DNA from: Spirodela intermedia
Lineage: Eukaryota > Streptophyta > Magnoliopsida > Alismatales > Araceae
DNA: 64,000 nucleotides
Direction: 5' to 3'
Assembly (NCBI GenBank): GCA_902729315.2
Contig: LR746279.1
Coordinates: forward strand, 1,626,001 to 1,690,000
Part shown: piece by piece, positions 13,601 through 24,800 of the stretch
How positions within the stretch are numbered: position 1 is the stretch's first letter
How the letters are laid out: every line of letters begins with the position of its first letter
Notes under the pieces: generated by a model
The model's input: only the letters and a program-made list of their open reading frames with translations
Told to the model about the DNA's origin: nothing
Databases searched by the model: none
Made by a program: the position numbers and the translations under genes

Positions 13601-14159
13601 GGATTGCACATCTGATTCAGGAATCAAGGCCGCCATCTACGAAAGAAGAACCAGCATCAACCTCCAAGCCCAGTGCAGCCACGGGCTCCTTGCCGCAGAG
13701 TGGAGCTGCTTCGGCACAGTCTGGTGCCCCAGTCACAGAAGACGAAATCAGGGCCGCTCTGGTGGTGATGTCCCCAGTGACAACCCAGGACTTAGTCGCA
13801 AAGTTCAAGCCCAGACTTCGATCATCAGAGGTGGTTCTCTGTCAAAATCCCCATCTGTTCATACCATTCATGATTCAGCCCTGTTTCCTCATACGCCGTT
13901 GGAAGGGTTCTGCGAGATCGCTTACATCTCATTCAAAATTTCTTTTTTCATCCGAAGATCACTTATTATTCTATTTTCGGACTGCACATCTGATTCAGGA
14001 ATCAAGACGGCCATTTATTTTTGCAACTCTCTGTAGAGGGGTTTAGCATGATCTTTATCTCTGGTGCAGGATAAGAAGGCATTCGCTGAGATCTTGAAGA
14101 GGATTTCAAAGATACAGAAGACAAACGGAGCCAACTACGTAGTCTTGAGGGACAAATGA
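7624..14159 (+). CDS. RAP74: Transcription initiation factor IIF alpha subunit (RAP74)
   Basis: This is the large subunit of TFIIF, which brings RNA polymerase II to promoters and acts in initiation and elongation in the nucleus. Nine exons join in frame: 7624-7803, 8142-8300, 10321-10466, 10651-11015, 12498-12613, 12889-13017, 13317-13535, 13621-13830 and 14070-14159, giving 537 residues (Arabidopsis protein about 543). The N-terminus has a cysteine cluster (C14, C17, C28, C34, C37, C48, C51) as in plant RAP74. Next comes the TFIIF dimerisation region with GRFVTGLP and SATYYLL. The middle is strongly acidic, with the DDWEHEEIFTDDDEAVGNDP block. A Lys/Pro/Ser-rich linker follows, then a C-terminal winged helix starting VTEDEIRAAL. 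All introns are GT-AG. Intron 2 (2,020 bases) and intron 4 (1,482 bases) are long and show no gene inside. Confidence 0.97.
13018..13316. repeat. CT-rich tracts in TFIIF alpha intron 6
   Basis: The intron holds two CT-rich microsatellite tracts (about 13034-13090 and 13196-13232) with a short TA run at about 13266-13277 before the acceptor at 13316. Confidence 0.8.
13966..14020 (+). repeat. Copy of the exon 8 acceptor inside TFIIF intron 8
   Basis: About 55 bases here closely repeat 13587-13640, which spans the end of intron 7 and the start of exon 8. The copy retains a branch/pyrimidine region, CTGATTCAG and the first exon bases GAATCAAG. It lies inside intron 8, so it is a decoy 3' splice site at 13998, 71 bases before the real one. 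Confidence 0.85.
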
Positions 14160-14930
14160 AAAGGTCAGCTACTTGTTCGTTCCTCTTTTGGCCGCTCTTA
14201 AGATAATAGCCTCTTTCTTCAAGATTACATTAGAAATGGGTGACCAACCCTTTACATGGTTATTATTATCACTGAGCGTGAATTATTTTATGTGCCTAAA
14301 TAATTGATGTGCATATTGGCCTTCAGAGATAATGATTCATGGTTGCTGAAAATGGGTGTTGGGAAGGGTGAAGACCTTGATGGTTGACTTTATGAGACCC
14401 AGCTTACCGCTTTCTCAGCTGATGGTTGACTTTATCAGAGAGCATTTCATCTTCTTTTTCTCTTTGAATCATAACCAAATCAAAAACCTTCTCTAGTTCC
14501 CAGAATCTTGGAACATGAACCCCGTTGATTCCTAAACTTGCTTAAATCTTCAATGAGGTTCCGCAAAATCTGAACGAAATTCAATCATATTCAACTACTT
14601 CTGATTGATCAAAAATCTCATGGAATCCTATTTAGGGTTGTATTCATTCACCGGGCCCATTTTTTTTCCCAACTAAGGCTTCAAAAGCCAGGCCTGGAGG
14701 CCTATTCACGCAATCACACATATCAAATCCATCAATTTTTCTTGAAATTAGTGAAGATCATGACCCAATCCGGCCCTCGATCCGACTCCAGTTCCTCCAA
14801 TCACAACTAAGGAAAGACCAAAGCAACACCCACATGGAAGGAAGATATCTCAGAGATGAGGCATAACACAATGAGACCCCCACAACAAGCAAGTGGGTTG
14901 CCTCTGCAACCTCAAGAACTTCATCCATGG
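14160..14930. other. Spacer between converging TFIIF alpha and the small secreted protein gene
   Basis: This holds the TFIIF alpha 3' UTR and then AT-rich DNA with no recognisable domain. From about 14,760 it probably becomes the 3' UTR of the minus-strand gene that follows. Confidence 0.6.
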
Positions 14931-15474
14931 CTAGCCGAGGAAAGGTCCCATGGAGGAGGCCAACCCCACCACCACCCACATCATCCATGGCAGGCGGCTG
15001 CACGCTGCACTGGACGGCGCCGGCGCCTCCGCTGCCAGCTCCACGGCGGTGTCTGGCACGTCCAGCCCGCCGCCAACCAAGTGGGCCTCATCGCTCCCTC
15101 CATCCGCGTACATCCTCCTTGTCATGCCAATAGAATTTCTCAGCTCAGGCTCCTCCCTGATCATCAGCTCCGCTGCCGCCGCTCTGCCATCTGTAGATCC
15201 CAAGAGAACTTAACCCATTAATGATTATGAGGAACTAGTTTATATGATAGTGATGGGTATTAGGGGATATATTTATTCACCTTGTCCGATTTTGATGAAC
15301 TAGTTTATATGGTTATGATGGTAATTAGGAGATATGGTTGTTCATCTTGTCCGATCATCTACCACTCTGAATCAGAAGGGGAGGAGGGGTGGGGGGAGGA
15401 GAATAGGCTTACCAGATGCCATCAGCAGAGCCATCACCACCCCAACCAGCATGCACCGCCTCCCCAGAAGACCA

Positions 15475-15479
<5 letters not shown>
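14931..15479 (-). CDS. Unrecognised small secreted protein with signal peptide, two exons
   Basis: I do not recognise the family. Exon 1 (15479-15413) encodes 22 residues that look like a signal peptide: Arg-Arg then a hydrophobic run rich in Leu, Val and Met, ending in Ala-Ser. It ends in a strong donor (G|GTAAGC). A 222-base intron ends at CTACAG, and exon 2 (15190-14931) continues in the matching phase, giving 108 residues in all. The mature part is acidic with a Met-Thr-Arg-Arg dibasic site, one Cys, an Ala/Pro/Ser patch (AEAPAPSSAA) and a hydrophobic C-terminus starting PWMMWVVVGL. This could be a GPI signal, so a small arabinogalactan-like or peptide precursor is possible. A GA tract lies directly before the ATG. 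The exon fit supports a real gene; function is unknown. Confidence 0.5.
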
Positions 15480-15534
<55 letters not shown>

Positions 15535-15535
15535 T
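15480..15535. repeat. CT/GA microsatellite
   Basis: An almost pure CT tract of about 50 bases abuts the start codon of the minus-strand small protein gene, where it would read as GA in the 5' leader. Overlapping Ser/Leu-rich and Arg/Glu-rich ORFs are artefacts. Confidence 0.9.
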
Positions 15536-16426
15536 CCCCTTCTTCTTCTATGTCTTGTGCGAGAGGGAGGGGGCGAGTAGCGCAGACCGGCGGATGGGGC
15601 TCCTTCCACCGGGCGTTCCAGTTTCAGAGTTTGGAAAGAGGACTAGTAGTTGAGGGGCTCAGCCACTGGTCGGCGCTGCCCCGTAGCCACATCCACCTGA
15701 CAGCTTTTTGTCGTCTCCATCTTTTAGCCTCCGATCCGTTGACCAACTTCTCTGGCTGTGGCGGCGGACGATAATCAACCCGGTAAAAGTCAAAAAGGGT
15801 CGAGAACGATTCCCTTTCACTACTCGAGCCGCATTCCAATAAATGAAGAGTCAAAAGTACACTCAGAAGACTGGCGCTTAGAACCAGACTAGGAGCTGGA
15901 CAGCCGTTGACATTCGAGATCAAGAATCGCTTAAAATTTATTTTCTTGGAAAAATAAAACTGAAAAAAAAAACATAAACAAGAGATCGCTGCCGGGCTTT
16001 GATCCTCGTCGAATAAATCCAGGTATTTTGAGAATAAATCTCAGAAAAATAGGAAATTTCCCCATGGCAACGAGCATTCAGCTTATTCATACCCACCACA
16101 GTACACAAATATTAAGGAACCCTTAATATTTATTTTCTTGGAAGAATTAAAACTGGAAAAAAAAATGTATAAACCGGAGATCGCTGCCGGGCTTTGCTTC
16201 TCATTGAATAAATCTAGGTTTTTTGAGAGCAAATCTCTCAGAGAAGCAGCAGGAAATTCCCCCATGGGAACGAGCATTCGGCTTATTCATACCTCCCACA
16301 GACCACAGAAAGCTTACAAACAAGTGAACTCAAAACTCGCCATATCTATACAAATTATACAGCAACGTCACACTGAGGAAGAAACCACCTTCTCTAGATA
16401 GCCACCGCCACCGAACCAGGGTCTGG
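15536..16426. other. Spacer and LIP5 3' region
   Basis: No gene is supported. The minus strand has an ORF at 15923-15624 with a hydrophobic start but no partner exon or recognisable domain. The part next to LIP5 carries a tandem duplication and is probably its 3' UTR. Confidence 0.5.
15931..16302. repeat. Two-copy tandem duplication at the LIP5 3' end
   Basis: Units at about 15931-16103 and 16123-16302 (period 192) match along their length. Shared blocks include TTTATTTTCTTGGAA, GAGATCGCTGCCGGGCTTTG, a CCCCATGG/CGAGCATTC block and GCTTATTCATACC. Small indels separate the copies. Confidence 0.9.
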
Positions 16427-19400
16427 TCAGTGACTCTCCGCAGAAGGATTGGTCAGCAATTCAAGGGAACGCTGGAGGAAATCAACAGCCACCGGCACAT
16501 CATCAAATGCCAGAGCACCAACAGCAAATCTAGCTGCTTTGTGTGCCTCTGCAATCTTCTCCACAGACGGCTGGTAGCTGCTGTCATACACATATTTGGC
16601 GGCGGCGGGAGACACTGTCGCAGGCAGTGGCCCATTCCTCCGGCTCGCATCAGTTGGCCCCGGTGATGTGTAAGTTGGGGCAGGGGGAGGTGGCTGGTAT
16701 GGCTGGGCGAGGTCAGAGCCATGGTAGTAAGAAGGGTGCTGGGTAGGGACCACAGGAAGGTTGCTGTCATTAAAACTTGGATAGGTCTGAAAATTAGGGT
16801 AAGTATAAGGGGAGGAGACTCCAGTTGCAGCTTCATGAGAAGGGTAATGCTGCGACACGCCGTCATGGGGAGGATAGTTATCAAATGATCGGTCATGAGG
16901 AGGGTAGCCGCCATGCGGCCGCACGCCGTCGTAGGATGATGGGCAATTTGGTGGCGGCGGCAGCGGCAGTGGGGTGCTGCCATTGAAGGAATGGCCTGGT
17001 GGAGATTGGTCCTCCGGGGAGATGCTCTGGGTGGCTCGCTGATTGGATGGATAAAACTGATCGAGATGAGGGTGAGAATACGTCGGGCTTTCAGGCCGGT
17101 GGGTGGCTGGAGGGGGTTGGTGGGCTTCGGTAGAGGGAAACCCTTGTCCCGGGTAAGAGGAAGGTGGAGGGGGCGAGTTTTCACGAGAATGCTGCTGATT
17201 AATATTGTCTACATGATGAGATGCATTAGCAGGTGGGGGATTGAAAGGGGAGCTCTCTGGGCGGCCCACATCCTGCAAGGGAAGAAGAGAAAGCTCAGGA
17301 AGTTGAAAATTTGCAAGCTTTCAGTTGTAATGCAACTTGACCAAAAATAACAAAATTCCCATTAAAAGTTGATTCCTAGATGTTTGCTCGTAGTCACTCC
17401 AGAAAACCCAAATAATTCAGGTTTCTAAGAGGGGATATTTTTTTTTTACCAAAAATGGCATAACTTCTCTTGAAATGATAGTTTTTCACAAAATAAGAGG
17501 AAAAAAGCACACGAGAGAAAGAACATAATCTCCTCCTAACAGTGGAAATTTTTTCTGGATATTTCATATTTTGCATATGATTTTAGTTGAATGATAGTTA
17601 CAATATACAAGCACTGAAAATCAAGGATTTAAATCAAAAAAAAAAATTTAACTCAGCGCTATGACTCTACTTTTTTTTCCCATTAACAGAAAGGATCATC
17701 CCATCTACCAGAGAATTCGTAGTAATGTTCCTGAAAAGGACAAACACTGGAAGGCCCTGGCATAACTACGCTGCAAGAGACCTTCACTAGGGCCAATATT
17801 GCACTAGTTTCCTTGATTAATCTCTTTAATAACTTGATTATCGCCTCTTCCACCTCGTCCCATTCAGCAAGGAGCCTAACTTAGGCAACAAGAGTACTGA
17901 AGATGGGGATATAGGAGCAAGAAAAGGTAGGGGAAACCAGGAGGGAGGTCATTATGTGACTTAGGAGGGGTACAAGAGAAAATTGCTTCTATGCTAGTCA
18001 ACTGCTTTGTTTGAGGTGGAGATAAGAAAGGGGCTGACTCATCTATTCGAAGTCAATGCTTTCATTGTTGACCTTTTTGTTGGGTAAAAAGAATTACCAG
18101 AAACTACAAAGGGTTTAGAAGCATACATAAACGTTGGCTGCTGTTGTTGGGGGGATTGAGAGATCCTCATCACCGCCTGGGGGTCCTGGTTCAGGTTTCC
18201 GACCTTCCTTCAATGCTTTCCTTATATCAGCTGCCTTCCATGCGGCATACTTCTGCTTCTGCTCAATCTGCACATAAGATTGAGATCCACATTTCAAGAA
18301 GACAATAGGGTTATCTAGATAACTGAAATAGAAAAAGGTAGATGACATAAGATTCGATATATCAATGGAATAATATCAATTTCAGAGAAGTTATCTGATC
18401 ACGACCGTACATCAGGCTGTAGTTCACCGAATTGATACAGAGTTTCAAAGAAGATACTTGCAGCATAAAAAGTCTTTGCAGTATTCCTGCGAGAAGGAAA
18501 GGAATTGATTAATTTCGAGAAAATATCATGCGTAAAATTAAAGCATAGGCAGATTTATTTTTTTCCAAAGATTGTGGGAAACATACAAGTCAGCTCGCCC
18601 TGCTCTATCCTGCTTATCTGCTTTTGCAAACACATTTGATGCAAATCCTTCCACATACAAACTGTCCTCAGGACCCAACTTCAATGATTTCTTGTCCTAC
18701 AACAGCATAATATCTTCACATCATCAAGGAGAACATAAAACATTGAATGGATAATAAAGGTATTAAACTTTAAAAAAGCTGTTTACTTTCTGGGAGCAAT
18801 GTTAAACAGCACTTGAAAGAATGAGAGAACTATCATGTTGAAATAAAAATCAAAACCTGAGTTCATTGAGCGTTTACTTAAACCGGTCAGACACCATTGA
18901 TTTAAAACATGACTTAGTTGCAATGACAGTGAACACTTGACAATTTCACATTATTTTCAAAAACAATTCACACTTCCACAGCAACACTCCCCAAAACAAA
19001 TGAACAAGGATCTTGAATTTGGAGAACAAAGTACTTGCCTCGCTGATCTCACCATTTTGGAGAATTTTTGGCTATGTTTGTTCATGCTTGTATTAATCAA
19101 CCAAGTCAACAAAGAAAACATTAAGAAGTAAGTGGTCGGAAGAAATATTTTCTTTGGACGCATCAACAATACCATAGAGGGCAATCTAACTGGAAGAATC
19201 ATTTTAAAGTTCAAACCATTGATGGATCTCTGTTTTATTAACTGTTTTATTAAGTCATCATGGTAAAAGCCCTACACATACAACCCCGGTTCAGCTGGCA
19301 GTGGTATATGATGCACCGACCTGGTGAGATACCAGTTCACTAGTATTTTATAAAATAGTCGTAGGCATACAAATATCCGAATCGAATTATATACTACAGT

Positions 19401-20915
19401 TCAACAAAAGAATTTGATAGAATTAATACTTTGGCAGGTCCTATGTGTTGACATATTATTTTTTACCTCGTAATCATTAGTTTTGAATGTAGAATACTCG
19501 AGAATTACGAGAAAACTTGAAAAATATAATCTCATATAAAGATAATTCCTTATCTCTTGTCAAAATTCTATTGTTCTACTTTAACTTTCATCAAATTGAA
19601 AATATAATCCGCAGGCATGCGGATACCAACATGCCAAACTCATGACTATTTGAGCTATACTAATGCAAAGAAATCCCTTGGACTAATGGATCAAAAAGAG
19701 CATTTCCAACTCCCAGTCTGATCAGATTCACACTAGTCTTTGAAGCAGTTATTTTTCTATGCATATGTGATCAATGATGGGCTATTACTGTACTATTTAA
19801 CCCTATATAGTACTTTAACTGGTCCTAGACTCCATGATGAATCGTTTTAAATTTAATCTTGTTCAGGTTATCCAGACATCTGAGAGAAAAGAAGCTTGGT
19901 TCCAAGTACCAGACAACTACTTCAACTTCAAGCTAATATTTCATACCCTAATAATAATGAAAATAATTCATGTAGGATAAAAGTCGCACGAACTATGAAT
20001 ATCCACTGGCGAGACTGGTGAAATCGGCTGCATGCATGCTGACCAAAAGACGCGCATCAAGGTTCGCTTAAGGCCCATAAGGAAAGAAACGACAAACTTA
20101 GCTGTTCCAGGTTTTAAGGCTTATCTGGCTTTGCAGATAGAAAACAAACAGCGGCTATCGGAATGCCCTACTTTGTAATTCAACAGGAGACAATGATCAT
20201 CGGCCTTTTCGCTTGTGAGAAGGGGGTGAAATTTTGTCAATAGGGTTCGCCAAAGGTATCAGCATCGAAAGATGTTGACCCGGTAAGAAGCACGAGAGAA
20301 GGTTAGACAGCTGTCCGGACAGCTAGAAATACGCACAAAAAGCGTGTCGGAATAAACGGAGCCAGAGGGACTGCGGTTTATCCCGTTGATTCATCTGCAG
20401 AGGAAATCGTATGAATCATTGAACGATGCAGTTAAATTTTCGATCAGAAGCCTACACTGAAAAAGAGAGAACCAACAGCATAACATGATCTTATATCAAT
20501 GCAGAACAAGCTCGTATTTTCCCATAATAAACCCTAAATTTAGAATTGTCAATCCATTTCATACACCATCAGAACACCCAAACAGGCAATGAAGGTTATC
20601 ATGGGAGCACCTTCTCCAGCTGATTTATGAGGGAGACAAGGATCGAGTTTGTAGTCTTGGTGCGATCCTTGGTTGGGATCTTGAGCCCCCTCTCCATTGC
20701 GTACAGACGACCTACGAGGCACCAAAATAATTAACAACATATATACCCACAGGTCGGCGGCCAGAGAATTCCATCTAGGGTTCTTCTAGACCGCAATCCA
20801 ATGCAAAAGTGCTCAACTTACAGTAGTAGGCGACCAGAGGCTCGTGCTTCTGAAGCTCATCGGCTCTCTGGAGATAGGGGAGGAGGGCCTTCGCGGGCTC
20901 CGTCTCGCTGCTCAT
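16427..20915 (-). CDS. LIP5: LIP5/VTA1-type ESCRT cofactor
   Basis: LIP5/VTA1 binds and activates the SKD1/VPS4 ATPase that recycles ESCRT-III on multivesicular bodies; in plants it is also linked to stress and immune trafficking. Six minus-strand exons join in frame: 20915-20822, 20711-20611, 18696-18587, 18486-18411, 18267-18127 and 17272-16427, giving 455 residues. Residues 1-175 form the helical MIT-like N-terminal half, with KALLPYLQRADEL and NTAKTFYAASIFFETL. A long Pro/Ser/Tyr/His-rich linker follows, wholly within the last exon. The C-terminal VTA1 helices lie near 410-447, with AHKAARFAVGALAFDD, and mediate dimerisation and VPS4 contact in the family. Intron 2 is 1.9 kb. The start is the first ATG in an Ala/Leu-rich context matching the family start. 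Confidence 0.96.
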
Positions 20916-21897
20916 CTTCAGACCAGGCTTTTCCTCTTCTTCTCGTCTGGACTGTAGAAGGGCGGGCGATGGGGCAGGAATGAGGACGAAGAGGAGGCAA
21001 ATGCAGAAGCTCTCTAAAGTACTGAACTTGCGTACGAAGGTTTCGCGTTCTACTGACCTGCTGAAACATTTTATTAAACATACTCCCATATGCTCCTCCG
21101 TATTATTAAAATTATATTATTTAATTTCCCAATCCCCAAAAGCTCAACTAATTATGACTATTTCCCATATTTCCAGCATATTATTCACGTGCCACAATAA
21201 CCCAAATTTTTTTGAAATTAACATTTTTGTCCTCATAGCCACCATACTTGTAAGACGCTCTTTATCTCTCTTACATTGCTTCTGGTACATGTACGTAATA
21301 TCAGTTTATCAGGATGCTAATACTAATTCAATGGTTTTTATGGGATATATTATAAATAAAACGAGGAGTTCGATCTAAATTCGTCAACGGGACTGAAGCG
21401 AGGCGGGCCCGGGCCCGTTCGCCTCTTGCGAGGGTCTGACGTGGCATTGACCGGATACACGGGATTCAGGTCAAATCTCTGCGTGGGTCATGTAGCGGGC
21501 TCCTCCACGCGTCGTTGGAAAGACATCCACGTAGTGGGGTCGCCGGGGCTCAGATCATGGATCATGAGAGGAAGAGCGGAAGAGAGGAAGAGAGGAAGAG
21601 AGGAAGAGAGGAAGAGAGAGAGAACTCAGGCTGGAAAAAGTCAACCGGGACGAGGCCAAGCTCCTAATTATAACCGGACCCATCATCCCTAGTCACGATG
21701 AAATGAGTAGAAAAGAGAAGAATGACGAAGAAACGTTGGCATTACAAGACGTGGGTCACTAAGCCTCCTACCTCTACAAGTCAACGTCAAATACAGCAGA
21801 GCTTCAGTGGAAGAGAAGAGAGAGAGAGAGAGAGAGAGAGAACGATACACAAGAAATGAGCCTGGTCTACACAGCTCTCTAAGCTGTTCTTGAGAGA
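20916..21897. other. LIP5 promoter region and MAP65 3' end
   Basis: No gene is supported. The LIP5 leader and promoter should lie just above 20,915. GA-rich runs at about 21,585-21,625 and 21,815-21,841 are simple repeats. Confidence 0.6.
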
Positions 21898-24800
21898 TCA
21901 AGGGGTCACGGGTAGGGGCTTGTCCCCGGAGATGTAGGAGGCGGCGGCGTCCTCCTTTGCGACGGCCACGTAGTTCGCCGGAGCTGAGAGCCGAGAGCCA
22001 TCCCTCTTCCCGTCCCTGGTGGCGGACCGGGCGCCGCCGCCGTTGCTCCCGGCGCCGTGGGCGGCGGAAGAGGCCCTCCGGCCGGGGGTCCCATTCCCGT
22101 TGACCCGCGCCGCCACCGCCTTCTTAGCCCCCAGCGGCCGGCTGGGGCTCGGCCGGGAGCCAAACAGGGCCTCTTGCTCGGCGTTCAGCTGCTCGTTGAA
22201 CTTCTTCTGATCCTGCAAATGCCAAAAAAGTCAACGAGGACAGTGGCGACCAGAGGGAAGTCGACGAGTAGTTACCCTCATCCTCCGCTTCTCCTCTTCT
22301 CTCTCCTGTCTGAGCATGACATACTCGTCCAGCATTGCCAGAAGGGGGGCGCCGTCGTAGACGAAGGTCAAACCGTGGTCTTCCTCCCAAGCTCGCGTCT
22401 TGGCGACCAGAGCCTCAACGAGGGCTGCAGGTGCCCAAAAGGAAGAATCCAATTAGAGTTGCAGTTAACCCCAAATAGAAAGGAAGAATCTAGCAGGAGC
22501 ATGTTTGACAAATTCCATGGAAAATAGAGCTCAAGCCGTTGACCCAGTCAACCGGGTGGCTCAAAAGAAAGACCCACAGACCAGTAAAGAAAAAAACATC
22601 CTTTTTTTTGCCAGGCTCGAGTCTCAAAGTCAAACCTAGAGAATGCTGGGCAAATTGCATGGAAAATAGAGCTCAAGCAATCGACCATAGTCAACCTAGT
22701 GGCAAAAAATAAAGACCCAGAGACAAGTCAAAACCTGTTGTTTTTCCTTTTTTTAGCTAGGATCGAGCCTCATAATCAATCCTAGAGAATGTTTGGAAAA
22801 TTGCATAGAAAATTGAGCTCATCTGCTTAATACTAGTCAACCAGTGGCTCAAAGGAAGGGCCCAAGAGACTTGTCAAAGTCCCAAAGTCAACTTCAGAGA
22901 AAAAAGTATGCCCGGCCACACCCCTCGGCAGCAACCCGAAAGCAGCATTATTAGAATCTATACGGCAGATGATCTCTACTCTACCTGGAATCTTGTTCAC
23001 AAGCACACGAGCTTTTTCCGCACGCTTGAGGTTCAAGTGAGCACCTCTGCCTGCGCTGTATCTGTTCTCATCCTGGTCAACGAAACGCACAAAAAGTCAA
23101 AACAACAGGAAGAAAAAGAAAAAAACCCAGTAATCCCGTCCCCTCTCCAATGAAGTACAGAGCCTTCAGCCTCTGAATTGAAACAGAACGTGATAACCAA
23201 ATATGGAAATCAGCCTGAACCAGTGCCTAGATTCTCCATCAAATAATTCCCATAAAAAATTTTAATAAATGAAACCCTACTTACCTACTCATGATTCTTA
23301 GAATATTGAATATTATTCAGAAAATGATCATAAATATTTCATATCACAAAAGTTATGATTTACATATTAAAATCATGATTTAATTAGTCTACTTGATGAT
23401 CAGTACTTTGCTTACCATTTATTATCAGTTGCGTTTGAGCAATAATATGTCTTTATCGGATTTTTTTGAATTGATAACTTTCAGAAAATGAAAGCACACT
23501 AACCCGATTGTAGTCTTCAAGCCAGCTCTCTTCCTCACACGTTGACATCCATTTGTCAACCCTTTCCAGTATTTCTTTCCTGCTCAGGGCTTCCTCTCTG
23601 GCTTTTAAGATCTGATTATCCATGTCGGCTATCAATTCATAAGGCTCGATGTTGCCCGAGTCAATGATGGCCATTATTTTTTCTCGGGCAGCGACCGAGT
23701 CAATTTCTATGTGGGCCCGAGTGTATATCTCTTCAAGCTCGGCTTGTTTCTTCGCGGCAATCTCCTTCATCTTGCTGGACTTCAACTGATCTAGCCTCTC
23801 CACTTCAGCCTCAGCCTTTGAGATAAAAGGGAAATCGGATCCGAACAAGGAACTTTGTTATTTATAGAAAACCCCTGCTAAAATAAAACAATTTTCTCAC
23901 CTGCTCCAGCAGATCAAGAGCTAGAGCTCCAGGAACTGTGACCTCGTCAACACTCGCTGAGATGTTACAGGTAACGTGATCAAACAGTCTCCGCTCCTCC
24001 ATGGGAGTATCCATGAGGTTCCAAAGCTCAGTCAGCTGTGCAGCTGACTCTTGAAGCTGAAATGGTTTCCAGACCAGAAGTAGTCAACTGCCGGATTCTA
24101 TGGGTGCTGGATAAAACAAAAAAAATGATTTTTTTTTTTTAGTATCATATATGATGCATCAGGCACATTGTGTACGATATGATTTATTTCTTGCATGGTC
24201 GAGTGTTGATGAAGCTCGATCCTAGCAGATATCCTTCATACTTGGAATTGTTCTACTTAGAACACCACACTTATTTACAGGACATGCACAGACGGATACC
24301 CTCCCCATAATTTATTTTTTTTTTTAAAAAAAAAGGAGCTGTTCAAGGCAGCACTCTGAACCTCATTGACAGAATAACATCCCATGAAGAAAATGGGATA
24401 TATGACATATAGCGATCTATTCGACGAGGAAGAAGACAAGGAAGGATGATAATTTTTGGAGGTAGATAAAGCTGTTTCACAACGAAGATGATCACCACCC
24501 CAAAAGGCAACTTAACTAGACCCAAGGAAGCAACCAAACATAGAAACACATATTTCCTTTCGTATTTAGTAAAAAAAAAATCTCACCCACATTGAGGAAA
24601 ATGCTTCAAAGAGTATGTCTACAAAACTGGGAAGAAATTGTCTATGAAGTGTATGAGCCCAATCAAAAAGCTCTGGACTTGGCGACATCCTGAGATGGTC
24701 AACGAGGAGGAGGAGAAGGTATTCATCAAAAAGAACAAAAAGTGAAAAAGAGCTCTGATATCGATCTGTTGACCAAGTGGGACTTGAACCACATACATAA

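Noticed and set aside
15624-15923. 99-residue minus-strand ORF with hydrophobic start
   Set aside because: The hydrophobic segment is followed by unrelated Arg/Trp-rich sequence, and it lies upstream of the small-protein gene leader with no splice link.
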